A stretch of DNA of 48,421 nucleotides, from positions 1-48,421 of the forward strand of contig JACGCN010000112.1 of assembly GCA_014905825.1 (NCBI GenBank), written 5' to 3'. A program made the translations under genes and the position numbers. Below, in pieces: positions 20,764-33,200 of the stretch; within the stretch, counting starts at the first letter, position 1, and each line of letters begins with the position of its first letter. Below the pieces are notes generated by a model, which saw nothing but the letters and a program-made list of their open reading frames with translations, was not told the DNA's origin and searched no databases. Source of the DNA: Lyophyllum atratum (taxonomy: Eukaryota; Basidiomycota; Agaricomycetes; Agaricales; Lyophyllaceae).

Positions 20764-23742
20764 ATGTCCAAGCGTTCGAGAAAAGACTCCCCATCCAAAC
20801 CCAAGCCAAAACGCGCTAAGCAATCCTCAGACCAGCCTGGAATCCAGCAATTCTTTTCACCGAGCAAATCCGCGAAGCCTGACGCTGGTTACAATGATGC
20901 ACTGGAAAATTCTAGGTCCTTGGAACTGCATGGGGGGAATTCAGCTCAGTTATCTGTACCAGAGGTCATTGACGTCGACCTTCTTGAGGTCGAGTACCCA
21001 GATGATCTAGAAACTTCTCTTGTAGGCTCTGTGGCAGACGCTTCCAGCTCAATGCCAGCAAACGAACGTGTTCGGGATGGCTCCCTGGCGGTGAATGCGG
21101 CACCGTTGATGATGAAGTTTACCACTCCCAGTGAAACTGTTGTCTACGATGACTTGACCGTAGATTTCGCGATTTACGATGCAGCCCGCAAGCCCTGGCC
21201 TTATGCGGACGTGCCATATTCATTTCTCGCGCACGCTCTTTCCACGCTGACGCAGACGCGGTCCCGCATTATTATCAACAATATACTTTCGAACTGTCTG
21301 CATACAATCATCCGACACAAACCAACATCTCTACTTCCAGCTATATATCTTTTGTCAAATACATTAGCACCTCCGTATTCTCCAGTGGAGCTGGGACTAG
21401 GACCCTCTCTGATCTCGCGTTCCATCCAACATATCTCTGGACTCACTGCACCGGCCCTTAAAAGGCTTTATAACTCTACTGGGGATGTAGGCGACGTCGC
21501 ATTTGCAGCAAAATCTAACTTGCGCACGCTTCTACCTCACCCTCCACTGCTTGTCGACTTCGTATACGCCTCATTGTTGAAAATTGCTGCTTGCAAAGGG
21601 CAAGGTACTGCGAAGGAGAAGGAGAAAGTTGTGGAGAAACTACTCTTGGCTGCCACTGGTGAAGAAGTTCGCTTTCTCACTCGCACGCTGTCCCAGAACC
21701 TTCGTGTCGGCGCAGTGAGGACATCTATCCTTTCAGCCTTATCCCGCGCAATGGTTTTGCTGCCTCTTTCTCACCTCACCCACAATTATGAGTCTTCCTC
21801 GTACCATGCATCTTCTGAGCTTCTTGGCCAGGTCAAGCCTACATCGACTGGCAAGGCTAAATCAATGGATCATGCACGAAACGAACTCGTCATCAAATTC
21901 ACACGGGCGGAAAGCCTCGTAAAGCGCGTGTACGTCCGACATCCTAACTACGAGCACATTATATCAGCGCTTCTTCAAACTGGGCTAGATGGCTTGGAGG
22001 AAAAGGTGCATCTTAGTATTGGTTAGTTTCAAAATACGGCAATTTCTATTCACTAATTTGTAGCCCAACGCAGGCATCCCGCTACATCCTACTCTGGGTT
22101 CACCCATGCGTTCTTTGGACGAAATCTATCAAATCTCACGCAGTCGTCCATTCGTCGCCGAATTCAAGTATGATGGTCAACGCGCGCAGATCCATGCTTC
22201 CGTGGGAAATGGAAATGCTTCAGTCAGTATATTCTCGCGTCATCTCGAGGACATGACAACCAAGGTAATCAGACCTTTTAAGTTTGCTCCAATATTACAT
22301 GCACTCATTACCAACAGTACCCGGATGTGACAGCCCTGGTCAACCTACTTTTCCAAAATCATCCAGAGACTACGTCGTTCATCATGGATACCGAAATTGT
22401 TGCTATAAGCCCTGACGGTGAACTCAAGTCGTTTCAAGAGCTGTCCAACCGAGCGCGCAAAGACGTACAACTCGAAAATGTCCAAGTTTTGGTGTCGGTA
22501 TATGCTTTTGATTTGATGTACCTTGATGGGGAGGTGAGCATCAGTCGACTCTACGAGGGTACAAAACTTCACCTATTTCTGGCTTAGGTACTATTAGAAC
22601 GCCCTTACCGCGAAAGAAGAGCACTTCTCCATTCACGGTTTCCTCCATTCGTCTCACTAGACGAGCGAGCGGCTCGATTAAATCACGTTGATAGCTGCGC
22701 AAGTACGGAAGGCAGAGATGCCATAGACACGTTTTGGGAAAGGGCGATCGAAAGCCGTTGTGAAGGCTTAATGGTGAAGGTCGGCCGCATTAGAGCAACT
22801 TCGCTGATCCGCACTCTAACCGTTATACAGCTCCTTGATAATGAGCCGATGATAGAGGGCAGCAGTGACAAAGCGGCCAAGTCTCGGCGAAAGGAATTTC
22901 CCGCTACTTACGAGCCCGACAAAAGGACGTCTGCATGGTTGAAGCTAAAAAAAGATTATGTTACTGGCTTAGGCGATACGCTTGACTTAATTCCTATTGG
23001 CGCATGGCACGGCAACGGACGCAAAGCACAGTGGTGGAGTCCTGTACTTCTCGGCCTGTGGCAGCCAGAATCTGGCCGAATCGTGGCAGTGTGCAAATGC
23101 ATGTCAGGTCTGTGATCTGCCCCGTACCTGCCGTTCACGCACTATCTGATTTAGCCTATATAGGATTCACTGATGTTTTTTACAAGGTACTGTTGAATGC
23201 AACCTGATCTCTTTCTGTGCCTGACAGGGTTGGCGCTAGGGATTGGCAGAACGCTATCAGCTTTCGGGGACCTCGGAAACTTGTTCGCGAAATCCACTCT
23301 GGGAGTGCGACATGGGGGGTTCGTTTCTCACATTATTGCTCTGCATTGCATCCCTGAGGAATGTAACGCAGGCTTGGTCCCGGAAGTGTACTTCAAGCCA
23401 CAAGAAGTATGGGAAATCCGCGGAGCTGAGTACGTACTTGCCTTTGAATTGCTCTTCAAGATTTGAACCTTGGGCAGTATCACTCTAAGTCCCGTCTCTG
23501 TGGCCGCCAAAGGCCTGGTATCAGACACACGGGGATTGAGCCTCCGCTTTCCACGATTTATGAGGGTGCGCGACGACAAAAGAATTGAACACGCAAGCAC
23601 GCCGCAATTTTTGGTAAAAATGTGGAGAGACCAGGAGGCGAAGGGTTTAGCTCAAGGAAAGAATGATGAGGGTGAACTCATTGACATTGATTCTGAATCC
23701 GAAGCCTCAGTTGAATCAGATTCGGAAACGCTGTCAGAGTAG
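20764..23742 (+). CDS. cdc9: DNA ligase I (ATP-dependent, Cdc9/LIG1)
   Basis: Seals Okazaki fragments and repair nicks in the nucleus. Nine exons fit exactly (20764-22021, 22074-22264, 22318-22533, 22588-22779, 22831-23107, 23164-23186, 23240-23318, 23372-23429, 23478-23742), giving 852 residues. The start chosen (MSKRSRKD) is followed by basic nuclear-localisation clusters and a textbook PCNA-binding box QPGIQQFF at residues 24-31. Then come the ligase DNA-binding domain (about 130-415) and motif I with adenylated lysine about 451 in FKYDGQRAQIH. Further motifs are FIMDTEIVAI, AFDLMYLDG, CEGLMVK, AWLKLKKDY and FRFMRVRDDK-like sequence near the end (SLRFPRFMRVRDDK). The OB region has CKCMSGFTDVFYK and PEVYFKPQEVWEIRGAD. 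The last 30 residues are acidic. No frame breaks were seen. Confidence 0.97.
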
Positions 23743-24092
23743 CGTGAGCATAGCCTATCTGCTCGTATAGTTTCTCTGGGCACCCGATACATCAATAAGA
23801 CATAGTTGTCTCTCAGGAATAGCTGGTCTAGTCTCTCCTAGACAGATACGGCATTATAGTCGTTGAATGCCAGCTAGGAGCTTGACACTGATTGATCAAG
23901 TGATCAGACCGGGCCGGTTGAATGTAGTGTCAGTTGGCGTGACCTCATGGTGGTTCTGAGTAGTTAGTACTGCTTCGTTGAAACCGACTCCTTGTTCTGC
24001 TACATTTGTTAATTGAGTATTACTTTGAAAGCGTGATTGATTTCTTCGATGTCTGTGGATTGGATTTGACCTCGATTGACCACAGCTATACT
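23743..24092. other. Intergenic between DNA ligase I and CREG-like gene
   Basis: Both neighbours are on the plus strand, so this contains the ligase 3' flank and the promoter of the next gene. No open frame or repeat of note was seen. Confidence 0.4.
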
Positions 24093-25088
24093 ATGCATAT
24101 ATCGTATCTGCGACGGAGGACCAGCCTGCTTGTTCTTGCTGCTGCCGAGGCCGTCACTAGGGGGCTCGCTATCGAGACAGTTGAAGAGGCTGGTGTGTTT
24201 AGGCCCTATGCATGCCCTCAACCTGTACTCATTAACGAGTTGCACTTCTATAAGCGATCATTGCGCGACGACTGGTCGACTATTCGAAGAATTCCATCGG
24301 AACTATGGCCACCATTTATCCCACCTACGATTCAAGGCTTCCAGGTTCGTTCAACACTTATCATTCGCGGATCGAGGTATTTACCTTCGTCTCAAGACCA
24401 CCCATTCTCATTGCAAGAATACTATGCGAGGTAGGATTTAGCATTTGTCAAAGGTGTGGCATAATCGAAGACATTTTTCTGGACAGTTGCCATGCGAATG
24501 GGTCTTTGGCCCTACTTTTCCTTCCCATATCACGACACGGTCAGAATATCATTGCGACCCCTGATCATTCTGCTTCAATTTCAGTCACATCGGAGGTTCC
24601 GGCAGCTCGCAGTGCCCGAGTTTCGCTGATGGGGAACGTCACGATCTTCAAAGACGCAAACACTACTCCGGACCTTGAGTCTCTGCGTCTGTGCTACCTT
24701 GAGAAGCATCCTGACGCAAGGCGGTGGCTTCCAGACGACGATGACGGTGCTCATATTGTAAGTGAAAGAATGGCTGTTCTTTGTGCGTTGTATTCCGCTG
24801 CTGCTGATGTTTCCAAGTCCTACTGGGCTCGGTTTGACCCACATGTAAGTCATCGACTACCTGTACCGTTTGATTCTGCATGACCTCATGCCCCGATTAC
24901 GCAGAGCATTTACTTCGTGGGTGGATTTGGGGGGTGAGTCAACATCCTGGTATCCGCACCTTCACTGAACGGGTGAACCAATTAGGAGACATTATATAGG
25001 ATACATCCCTCTCTCCCTATATCAGGCAGCGTCCGCGGTCATCGAAAATGATACGTGGGAGATAGGGAATGGCCTATTCGAACAGTAA
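24093..25088 (+). CDS. CREG-like secreted protein (FMN-binding split-barrel fold)
   Basis: Similar to CREG, cellular repressor of E1A-stimulated genes, an endolysosomal/secreted glycoprotein with a pyridoxamine-oxidase-like fold that in animals lacks oxidase activity. Seven exons fit exactly (24093-24192, 24255-24344, 24397-24430, 24487-24757, 24818-24844, 24905-24933, 24986-25088), giving 217 residues. The N-terminus MHISYLRRRTSLLVLAAAEA resembles a signal peptide. Family signatures are ETVEEAAIIARRLVDYS, NSIGTMATIYPTYDSRLP, HPFSLQEYYASCHANGS, LALLFLPISRHGQNI, ARVSLMGNV, CYLEKHPDARRWLP, SYWARFDPHSIYFVGGFGG and HYIGYIPLSLYQAAS. It is tail to tail with the next gene, 103 bases apart. Its role in fungi is not established. 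Confidence 0.92.
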
Positions 25089-25191
25089 TATTGTTAGCGA
25101 CAGCATTATTTCCATCAGACCAGCGTATATTCATGTTGACCCACCTCACCAGCAAGTTGTATCTTTCGCCTTTTACTCCACGCTATTCACG

Positions 25192-26806
25192 TCACCAAGT
25201 CCCCGTGATGCTTTGGAGGGTCTCGCGAAAAAATCGATTTTCTCCCCTATCATCGTCAGGCGCAAAGGCGAGATCCAAGGTTTTAGTCGTTTCTCCATTG
25301 TGCAACGACGTCAGCCAGCCAGTATCCCTCTCAGCTAACGGCATGACGGACTGCAGTAGGCCGTATGAATTCATAAGCTCAAACTTGATCCTCCACAAGA
25401 AGGGGGTAGTAATGCCCATCGAAGGTGGTACGTTTGTCTCCATTAACCGCCTAATTTCCTCGTACCCTGGCAAAGGGTTTTTGATGGACTGTGGTAATGA
25501 TGTGGACTCGGTAGACTGAGATTTGCCTTTTTCCACACCTGAAGAGTCTGTTCGCGCCTGGCGAAGTGCTCTGGGCTGTGCGCGAGCTTGCGCTCTGGGA
25601 CGCGCATCACCCACTTGTGCATGAGTAGAATCGGTGAAAAATTTCTGGCATAATACGACCTTGAATCTGTGGACGGCTGGCGAGGGACTCAGAATAGAGA
25701 AAAGGACCGGAAGCTTTTCTAGATCTGTCGCAGTCAGACGACTGTAGACTGATGCAACAAACATCGGCAGGCCTAGGTGTGCAGTTGACGAAAGGTTGAT
25801 CAACTACACTTTTGTGAGTCGAACGCATACGTCAAAATATCATAGATTACGAACCAGGGTCATAAGTCGAGAGCCCAGCGTCTGGCGTCGTAGATCATCC
25901 TGTTCCAAGCAATAGAATATGATACGCAGAGGGACTTCTGTATCCCATCTTTGGCCGCTTCCACTTCGACTATAAGGAATTTGTTGAAGAAGCAAATTAG
26001 AGAAGCGACCTGTTTCATGACTGTTCAACGCGTCCATTGTTTCTAGGATATGTTCTCGCCTACCAGATCCACGAGTATCTGCCACGAGCTCGTCTTGTTC
26101 AAACAGAACTATCAACCAGTCTAAAACTGGCCATGCATCCTGGCCGACGATAGCGTTTTCCATGATAGAGCCGTCCGCAGAAGCATCACCTTCATCGGGG
26201 TTATGCGCACGTTTCTTGCCTTTGCTGGGTATTATTGAGAGGCTCTGACCGCGATACGTGAAACCCTCTCCCAAGATGCTCCAACAATCCTTTGCCTTTG
26301 GGATACACATCGACTGCGGCCCAATAACGGATTCTAGGGAGCCATCATCGTAAGGAGCTGGTTGGTCCTGCGTAGGGTCGCGACAAGACGGAACAGCACG
26401 TGCAACTGTTTCTGGGTAGTTTGTTATGGTAAAAGATTTTAGAAGGCGTCGTGCTGCTAAGACAGCAGGTCCAGATGGAATCCGCTTCTTCATAGATGCT
26501 TTGCTTGGAGACGATGGTACATCAGTGTAGACCATTTCGTTCATTGCAGGCGGGTGTTCTGGCTGAAGAGCAATATAAATGAGTTGGCGAATGTGCGGTC
26601 TGATTCCATGTCAGCACAGGGAAAAATCAAGAAATATGGTCATTCACTTACACCGCTGGCTTGTAGTTCGATGAGCGTAGCTGTTCCATGACAGCGATCG
26701 CGGATTCGAACTGGCCTTCTTCAAAGCATGTATCGACTACTCCTCGTTGATGAGTGCTTAGTTCGCGCTCAACGACGCCGTCGCGTTGTTCTGCATTGGA
26801 CGCCAT
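25192..26806 (-). CDS. Conserved-looking hypothetical protein
   Basis: I do not recognise the family. Three exons read cleanly: one starting at the ATG at 26806 (MASNAEQRDGVVERELSTHQ), a central exon (PHIRQLIYIALQPEHPPAMN to DLRRQTLGSRLMTL) and, after a 53-base intron, LINLSSTAHLGLPMFVASVY to the stop at 25192. The protein is about 480 residues and lacks a signal peptide or membrane span. The N-terminus (RGVVDTCFEEGQFESAIAVM) looks like a short helical, TPR-like repeat. The middle has a Lys/Arg cluster (KGKKRAH) that could be nuclear. The C-terminal half has an Arg/Ala-rich low-complexity segment (RPRAQARAQPRALRQAR). A palindromic CRE-like site lies about 56 bases upstream. Confidence 0.75.
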
Positions 26807-26861
26807 CGTGACAAGGTTTTAGTGGCAGAAAGTGTCACGTCAAACACCATGGCCAAAACGC

Positions 26862-26871
26862 GTGACGTCAC
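26862..26871. promoter_or_regulatory. Palindromic CRE-type site (GTGACGTCAC)
   Basis: A perfect 10-base palindrome containing TGACGTCA lies about 56 bases upstream of the minus-strand start at 26806. A second ACGTC half-site (TCACGTCA) lies at 26835-26842. TGACGTCA is the established binding site of ATF/CREB-class bZIP proteins. Use here is inference from position. Confidence 0.45.
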
Positions 26872-27814
26872 AGCATACCCTCAGTAACGTGCCACGGTGC
26901 ATTTCTGGATCGCACGACATCATGACCAAAATGCGACATATCAACCATACCAAAACTATCAGGAGCCTTTTCATTACCGTTATTTTGGCAGGGACTTGTG
27001 AACATTACAAGTTACATGCGTGTCTCCGCCTCAATCGACAAGCCGGTTTGTTGCTCAATTGGCGCTGTTCCAAACAATGGGCAATGTGCGTTTACTCATG
27101 TAAACAAGCACACACAGATGGGCGCATCACGACTCGGAGGAAACGGTCTCGAAGGAACCATATGTCGTTACTACGTATCTACTGCAGAGGACCGCTATTC
27201 CACACTCCTGTGCGAAGATATCTTACTACCATGGATACTGCTACCCCAGGGCCTCTTGAAACCTCAATACGTGATAAGGTTCTACCCCGCATCATCTTTT
27301 CGAGTTATATCACTGAGGTACCCCCGCGCATAGTTGGTTCGAGTTCTACAACCAACCTCGGTAACGATATCAAATGACTCGTGGCAACATCGTCATCATG
27401 CTCCCATGCGAGCGCAAGGTGGAGGTAACGGAGAAACACGTAAGTATTCAGAGAATCAATGTCCCATCGCATAACGGAACAACTCTCTTTCTGCCAGACT
27501 TCTCTATTCAAGTCATCTCGGATTCCTTCAAAGGAAAGGTTGTTCATCTTCAACGAATTATATAACGCTCGGTTCTGAACTTGCCCTATTCACACTGCAG
27601 AACACGATGCAACGGCACCGCATGGTTTATTCAGCACTCTCTGAAGAACTCTCTCAAGGACTACATTCCCTATCTTTGAAAACAAGGACGACAGATGAAG
27701 CTAGTGCTTTGGAGAGCTGATCTTAATACCTACGGCGGTCAACTTGTCGTGTTGTTGTTTCCTTAACCATGGCTAACATGTTGGCGTGGAATCGGGTTGC
27801 GACTCCTACATGAG

Positions 27815-27843
27815 TAAGTAAAGGTAAGAAATACCTTTACTTA
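27815..27843. repeat. 12-bp perfect hairpin with 5-base loop
   Basis: TAAGTAAAGGTA and its exact complement flank the loop AGAAA. Beyond a 3-base bulge the stem extends by four more pairs (TGAG at 27811-27814 with CTCA at 27847-27850). It lies about 70 bases from the tRNA-like segment. Confidence 0.8.
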
Positions 27844-27915
27844 TGACTCAAGGGATGTAATCGTCAAATAATTGGAACTTACTTAGCAAGAACACACGCC
27901 CTTCACGACCGCATC

Positions 27916-28005
27916 AAAAATAAGCACTCCGATCGGTAACCGTCACGGTCGCAAGATCTACGGATCAGCAATCAGTGCTTCAACCGCTACGCTACGCGCG
28001 TATCC
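27916..28005 (-). other. tRNA-like / SINE-like Pol III segment (degenerate)
   Basis: On the minus strand TAGCGTAGCGG (27994-27984) matches the Pol III A-box consensus TRGCNNARYGG. It is followed about 45 bases later by GGTTACCGATC (27941-27931), an imperfect B-box, and then by a T5 run (27920-27916) that could end Pol III transcription. A full tRNA cloverleaf cannot be drawn: the D-stem pairs at only three of four positions and no five-pair anticodon stem is present. It may be a tRNA pseudogene or SINE head. Confidence 0.3.
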
Positions 28006-28186
28006 TCAGCTACATGTTTAACATCAAAGCAGTACAGACCTACGGGACCACTACCCCCGTAATGGCTGTGTTGACCATCACCCGACGGTCACTTGAAGGA
28101 AGCCTGGAAACCAGCGCTTGATATATAGCCAGTGAGAATGAACATCCTTGCCCAATTATTCATCCATATTCCGCCAAGCAATAACC

Positions 28187-29544
28187 ATGGCTTCTCGGTC
28201 GGATGATAGTCGCCAACGATATGATGAGGAGCGACCGACACTTCCACCGATCCGGGATTTATTTCATGGTGAGTTGTACCTGGGATTTCGACATCGCAAG
28301 TATTGAATGATTGAAATAGATTTACGCATACCTCAGGACTCCCCCTCATCGACTCTTGCACGCCTGCGTGTCAGCGATGACTACGAAGAAACTGCAAGAT
28401 GCGCTTCAACGCGTCCCTCATCCTCACAAGGTGCCTTCAGGCCCTCCGTTGAACGACATCCAAGGTCAGAAACCTCCCAGTTGCACCAATACGCCCCCCG
28501 CCATCGTCACCACGACCCAACACCGTCGCTCCTTAATCCATATCATATTCAATTAGGCCGTCAATTTTCTGCCTCTCAGCGTTCACTCCAGCCGTCCTCG
28601 GAATATGAAGCACCTCTCCAAAACCCTCGCACAACCAGCCGTCATCCATCGCCTCAGATCCAAGAGGCTCGTGGAATGCCGGGTTACATTCAACCAGAAT
28701 GGTCGTCACGCAGGCATACCTCTCATGGCGATCCTATAGCTGCTTCTCGTTATCCGGCGTATGATCAGAGGTCAGCCCAGCACCCACAGGAGGATCGCAC
28801 GCCGATCGCTCGTTACCCGCCTTATAGCCAACCTAGCCATAGTCAGGTATCAGGCTATTCCCCTTGGCTTAGGGAAGTGTCAACAGCGGGGCCCGCCATA
28901 GGTGCTACTGAGGACGAAAGGACTCCAGTAGCGAGATATGGTGGCACGGTATCTCGAGGGATCCCTCCGCATTCATGGGAAGCTCCTAAAGATATCAACA
29001 GTGGGCCAGCTCTGTCAAAGTATGAATGTGGCTACTGTGGAAAAGGCTTTAACCGCCCCAGCAGCCTCAAGGTGATTAAATGCTCCATCTCTATCAACCC
29101 AATACTTACTATGGTGCCCCCAGATTCATCTCAACAGTCATACAGGGGCGAAACGTATGTATGTCTTTACAGGTTCCTGATCAGACCCTAATTTCCTGTT
29201 CCCGCTTAGCCTTTGTTTGCCCAGTAGAGAGCTGTGGCCGCAGTTTCAGCGTCCTCAGCAATATGCGCAGACACGCCCGTGTGCACACGCAGACTCCGTT
29301 GCAACAGGCAGATCCTTCCAGCGACGAGGAAAGTGAGCGATCGGCTTCGCTCACCGGTTCAGCTCTTCCGCTAGCCACACCGACCCATTCACGCAACCCT
29401 GACATGGCAGCATCCGTCCATCGCCGCCGAAGTAGCACTGCGTCCATTTCAAGCGCGAGCTCACGCAGAAGTCATGCTTCGGAAGAAGACAGTACAAACG
29501 AGAGTGCTCGCCCAGAAAAACGCTCCCGCCGCCATCCGAAATAA
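28187..29544 (+). CDS. C2H2 zinc-finger transcription factor (two fingers)
   Basis: Predicted nuclear regulator of 399 residues. Exons are 28187-28268, 28320-29071, 29124-29154 and 29210-29544. The N-terminus (RPTLPPIRDLF) carries a short motif common near the start of fungal C2H2 regulators. A long Ser/Pro/Gln/Arg-rich region follows (residues about 35-270). Two fingers are then assembled over two introns: YECGYCGKGFNRPSSLKIHL and, after NSHTGAKP, FVCPVESCGRSFSVLSNMRR ending in H-x3-H. The tail is Ser/Arg-rich (SISSASSRRSHASEEDS) and ends in a basic cluster KRSRRHPK. The fingers resemble those of two-finger fungal regulators that bind short G-rich or GA-rich sites, but the target is unknown. 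Confidence 0.9.
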
Positions 29545-30220
29545 CGAAACCTACCACGAACCCATCAACGTTCTTAAACTCTCTTACAAGGGGGCCACAA
29601 CTATCTTTATTCTGTCTTGATTCTATCATTATTCTATCATTATTCGCCTTCGGTTCCCATCGCGCACTTAACTTATCGTTATTTCATTCCTCGTCCTACT
29701 CATAATATTTATGTATTCTGCTTCCATTGCATCATTCACGGACCACGCATTATCCTCATAGAGGTTGTTTCTATAGCTCTTACATATAATGTATCTATGT
29801 ATCCGCATAACCACTGTCACCGTTTTCCAACCTTTTATTTCCATGAGTTGGGTGCAGGTTCGGTGTGAAGATGCCGCCTCAAGGCGCGGCACGTTACATA
29901 CCTCTTGTAGATCTGTGGTGGTTTGCCGCTCTAGCGAGGCGTTTTGAGCATTTGAAATCCTGACAACACATCGTGGACTGGTCGTGTCTATGCCCAAAAT
30001 TCCGATGTGGAGACTGCCAGTATTCGCCCCCGTCTCGGTGAAGATCGCTAAGTCAAATACCGCCTGCCGCTTGTCACCTTCACATCGATAAGATTTGATA
30101 ATTATACAACGAGGACAGTAACCGCATATTCAAAACAGGGCTAACTCCGTAATCGCAATACGAGGCGTCCGGCATCACGTCATGTAGGGTCGTAGCAGTC
30201 ATGTAGATCGTTTCCTGGTA
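29545..30220. other. Convergent 3' flanks of C2H2 factor and NDR kinase
   Basis: The first part is AT- and T-rich and fits a 3' untranslated region, including a TCTATCATTAT repeat near 29621-29642. No supportable gene was seen; the minus open frame 29668-29997 lacks a domain. Confidence 0.4.
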
Positions 30221-33200
30221 TTACATCGAAATTGCACGGCCTTTGCCAACTTCGCGTGTTTCTCGAACGGGTGCCCGACCCCTAACCGTCTCCTGTCCAT
30301 AGGTGTCCGGCAGAGGATCGAATGCTTTATCAGCCCTAAGATAACTGATCGCACGAGGACTCTTGTGAGTGAAACCAGCGAATGCCAAAGCTTTGCGGGA
30401 ATCCAAGATCTCTGCGCCATATATCTTGTCCCGAAGCATTGGGTCGCGAGTAGCGTCAGCTGGCGCACCGTTTGCAGGTGCCAAAGGCTGAAACATGCCA
30501 TTGGATTCTTAGGACTCGGTGCTTCGGTATTTATTTCCATGACGCACCTCGGGTGGAATATCTGAGTCAAAGTGCCGCGTATCTTCGGGATTACGAAGCT
30601 CGGGGCGATAGGGTGCAGGGTATCGATAGATATTGAGCCAATCAATGCCACGAAAGAACGGATGGGCCTAAGGAAGGTTAGCATCCATTCCAGAACGTTT
30701 TGACGGAGATTAAGAACTATGTGGCACCTTGATGAGGTCTGCACCGTCACTGCCAACGGTGGAACCATACTGAGGGATGAAACTACTTCGTCTAGCTTGC
30801 ATTATCATAGAGTTGGGCCGAGATACGGATGCTGAGGACTGCGAGCCTAAGCGGTCTTCGGGCTCGCAAAGGAGCTGCTGCATCAAGCTCACACCCTCAT
30901 GCGATACTCGAGGACGAGAGGGAAATCGAAGCGACTGCTTCCAGTTCAGAATCTTCTGCCTTGTAACGTGGCGCTACCAGCATTCAGGCATGAGACCGCG
31001 GTCGTCTCAAAAAGAGCAGCTAGAGATTTACCGAGTTGCTGACAAATGGGGGGAAGCTATCAACTAGTGTCAGCGTACGGTTCTCAAGGGCGGTTGTACT
31101 CGACGAACCCATATAAACATTCAAACATTATGACACCGAGGCTCCACCAGTCGCACGAATATGAATAGCCATGGCCACGAATGACCTCGGGCGACACTAA
31201 GTCGAGATGAGTTTGTAACTATATATGATGCTGAGGAGAAGAAACATACTATAGGAATTCGTTCCACACCTTTTCCAGATGTCAACAAAGGCAGCAAGAC
31301 CGAAGGACACTACACGTACACAGAATATGCCAGCTAATTTTTTTTGCGCGGTCAGAATTGACAAGAGAGCGGCAAATTTTGAGGAATCCATGTACCTTTC
31401 TGCGATTCTTGTCCCGCCATGTAAACACTCCGCCCTGTCCTTCTCCGTCGCCCATCAGGAGTTCGATATCCTTACGGTTCATGCGACGTGTCCCTTTCCC
31501 GTCGGCGATACCGTTGCTATCTTCCAGGTCGATGCCATGCTTGTGCAAAAGCTGTAATCGTTGTTGTTCGTAGTCTAGAAGGGTGTGTTATATTAAATCC
31601 AAGAAGGAGAGGAAATGGCATGATTAACATGAAGTATCGTGAGCCCAATGGAGATCGGTCCTGTTCGGAACGAAATATGAGTTGGAGTGTGCTAGAATTC
31701 ACTAAACAGGTACTAACGCCAGGCCAAAGTCACTGAGTTTGATGTGGCCTTCTGGGTCGAATAGAAAATTCTACAGTTGAAAAGGGGCGTCAGTATGGCG
31801 ACAGTCCCTCAGTCCCGGAAATAGACCTACGTCGGGCTTAATGTCACGGTGAATGAATCCATGTTTATGACAGGACTCGATAGCGAGTATCATCTGCGGC
31901 CAGGGACAGGAAGCATCGAGTGTACCGAAAAAAATACTCATAGAGATCATTGCCTACCTCAGCGACATAGAAGCGAGTGAAGTCTTCGTCGAAGACATCT
32001 CTTTCTATCAACAGGTTGAGAAGGTCCCCACCGCCCATGTACTCAAGAACCTGCATTGACACCGACAAATGAAATCAAAATTAAATCAATCCCACACATT
32101 TGGTCTGTTAGGAGATGGATGTATCCACTGACCAGATAGAGATTATCGCGATCTTGGAAGCTATAATATAGCCTCACTATCCACTCAGCGCCACTCGGTG
32201 AATTGACCATGGATGCCGATTTAAGGATGTCACGCTCCGCGCGAACGTGGCCCTCCTGACCTTTACGCAACATGTCCGTCTTTCGTAACTGTGCCATTGT
32301 TATCGCGTGAGACTTCAATGGCGGGCATGGAGGGAAACGCCGTCACCTGCTTCATGGCATACAAGCTTCCTGTCGACTGCTCCCTCACCAAGGAGACGAC
32401 ACCAAAAGCACCTTATCAAAATGGATGAGATACAGCAAGAACACGGTGTTAAAGCGAAGAGCAGACCATGTCCAATGGTCTTGAGCTTGACGAAGGCGCT
32501 AGCATCGACTTTTCGCCTTCGATCACGAAGATAGTCCGTTTCATTCTGTCGCCAGCGAGCCCGTAGATTCTCCTTTTGTGCCTGACTAAGGCTCATCTCC
32601 ATCATCTCTTTCTCCATTGCAAGTTTACGCTGCTCGCGGGATGGAGGATGCCGAAACAGTGGGAAATAGAGGTTCTCAAAGTAGATCCGTGCAGAAACAG
32701 CCTTGTCCAAGGTGGCTAAAGAAGGTATAATTGTCCTTGGAGCAGGTGGGGGTTCTGGAATGTCCCTGGCCTCCAATGGGGTACCTTCATCATCGGTCTC
32801 TTGAACTTCTGGATGGGCTTTGAGCCCACCACCCCATCGGATAGTAGAATTACCCGGACGCCCAGGAAGACCATCTAGATAAGATGCCCCAAGGGTCACA
32901 TTCTCGCGAGCGGCAGTCGTGAGCATCGAGGAGGTAGTCGTCGTACTCATACCATTCACGACGCGGAGCTCGCCACGGACAGCTTCCTCCTGCCATTCGT
33001 TTCGGGCAGGATTGGACGCACTGACAACTTCATTGACAGCTCTCGCTTGGATGTTTTGTCGAACACGGTCCTTAATGGGGTTTGCCCAGCGCGGATCTGA
33101 GGAGCTTGTGAATTTAGACTCAGGAGAAAGCGCTAGAACCCTGACCTCCCAGCTTCCCTAATCCATCAGGTCCCCATCGTGTGAGCAGAGCCTCCAGTTG

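Larger units (their letters stand above)
26807..28186. other. Gene-free stretch with hairpin and tRNA-like segment
   Basis: The left end is the promoter of the minus-strand gene and the right end that of the plus-strand C2H2 gene. Open frames such as 26832-27377 (+) and 27305-27553 (-) have no domain. A 12-bp hairpin (27815-27843) and a tRNA-like A-box/T-run segment (about 27916-28005, minus) lie in the middle and are listed separately. Confidence 0.4.
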
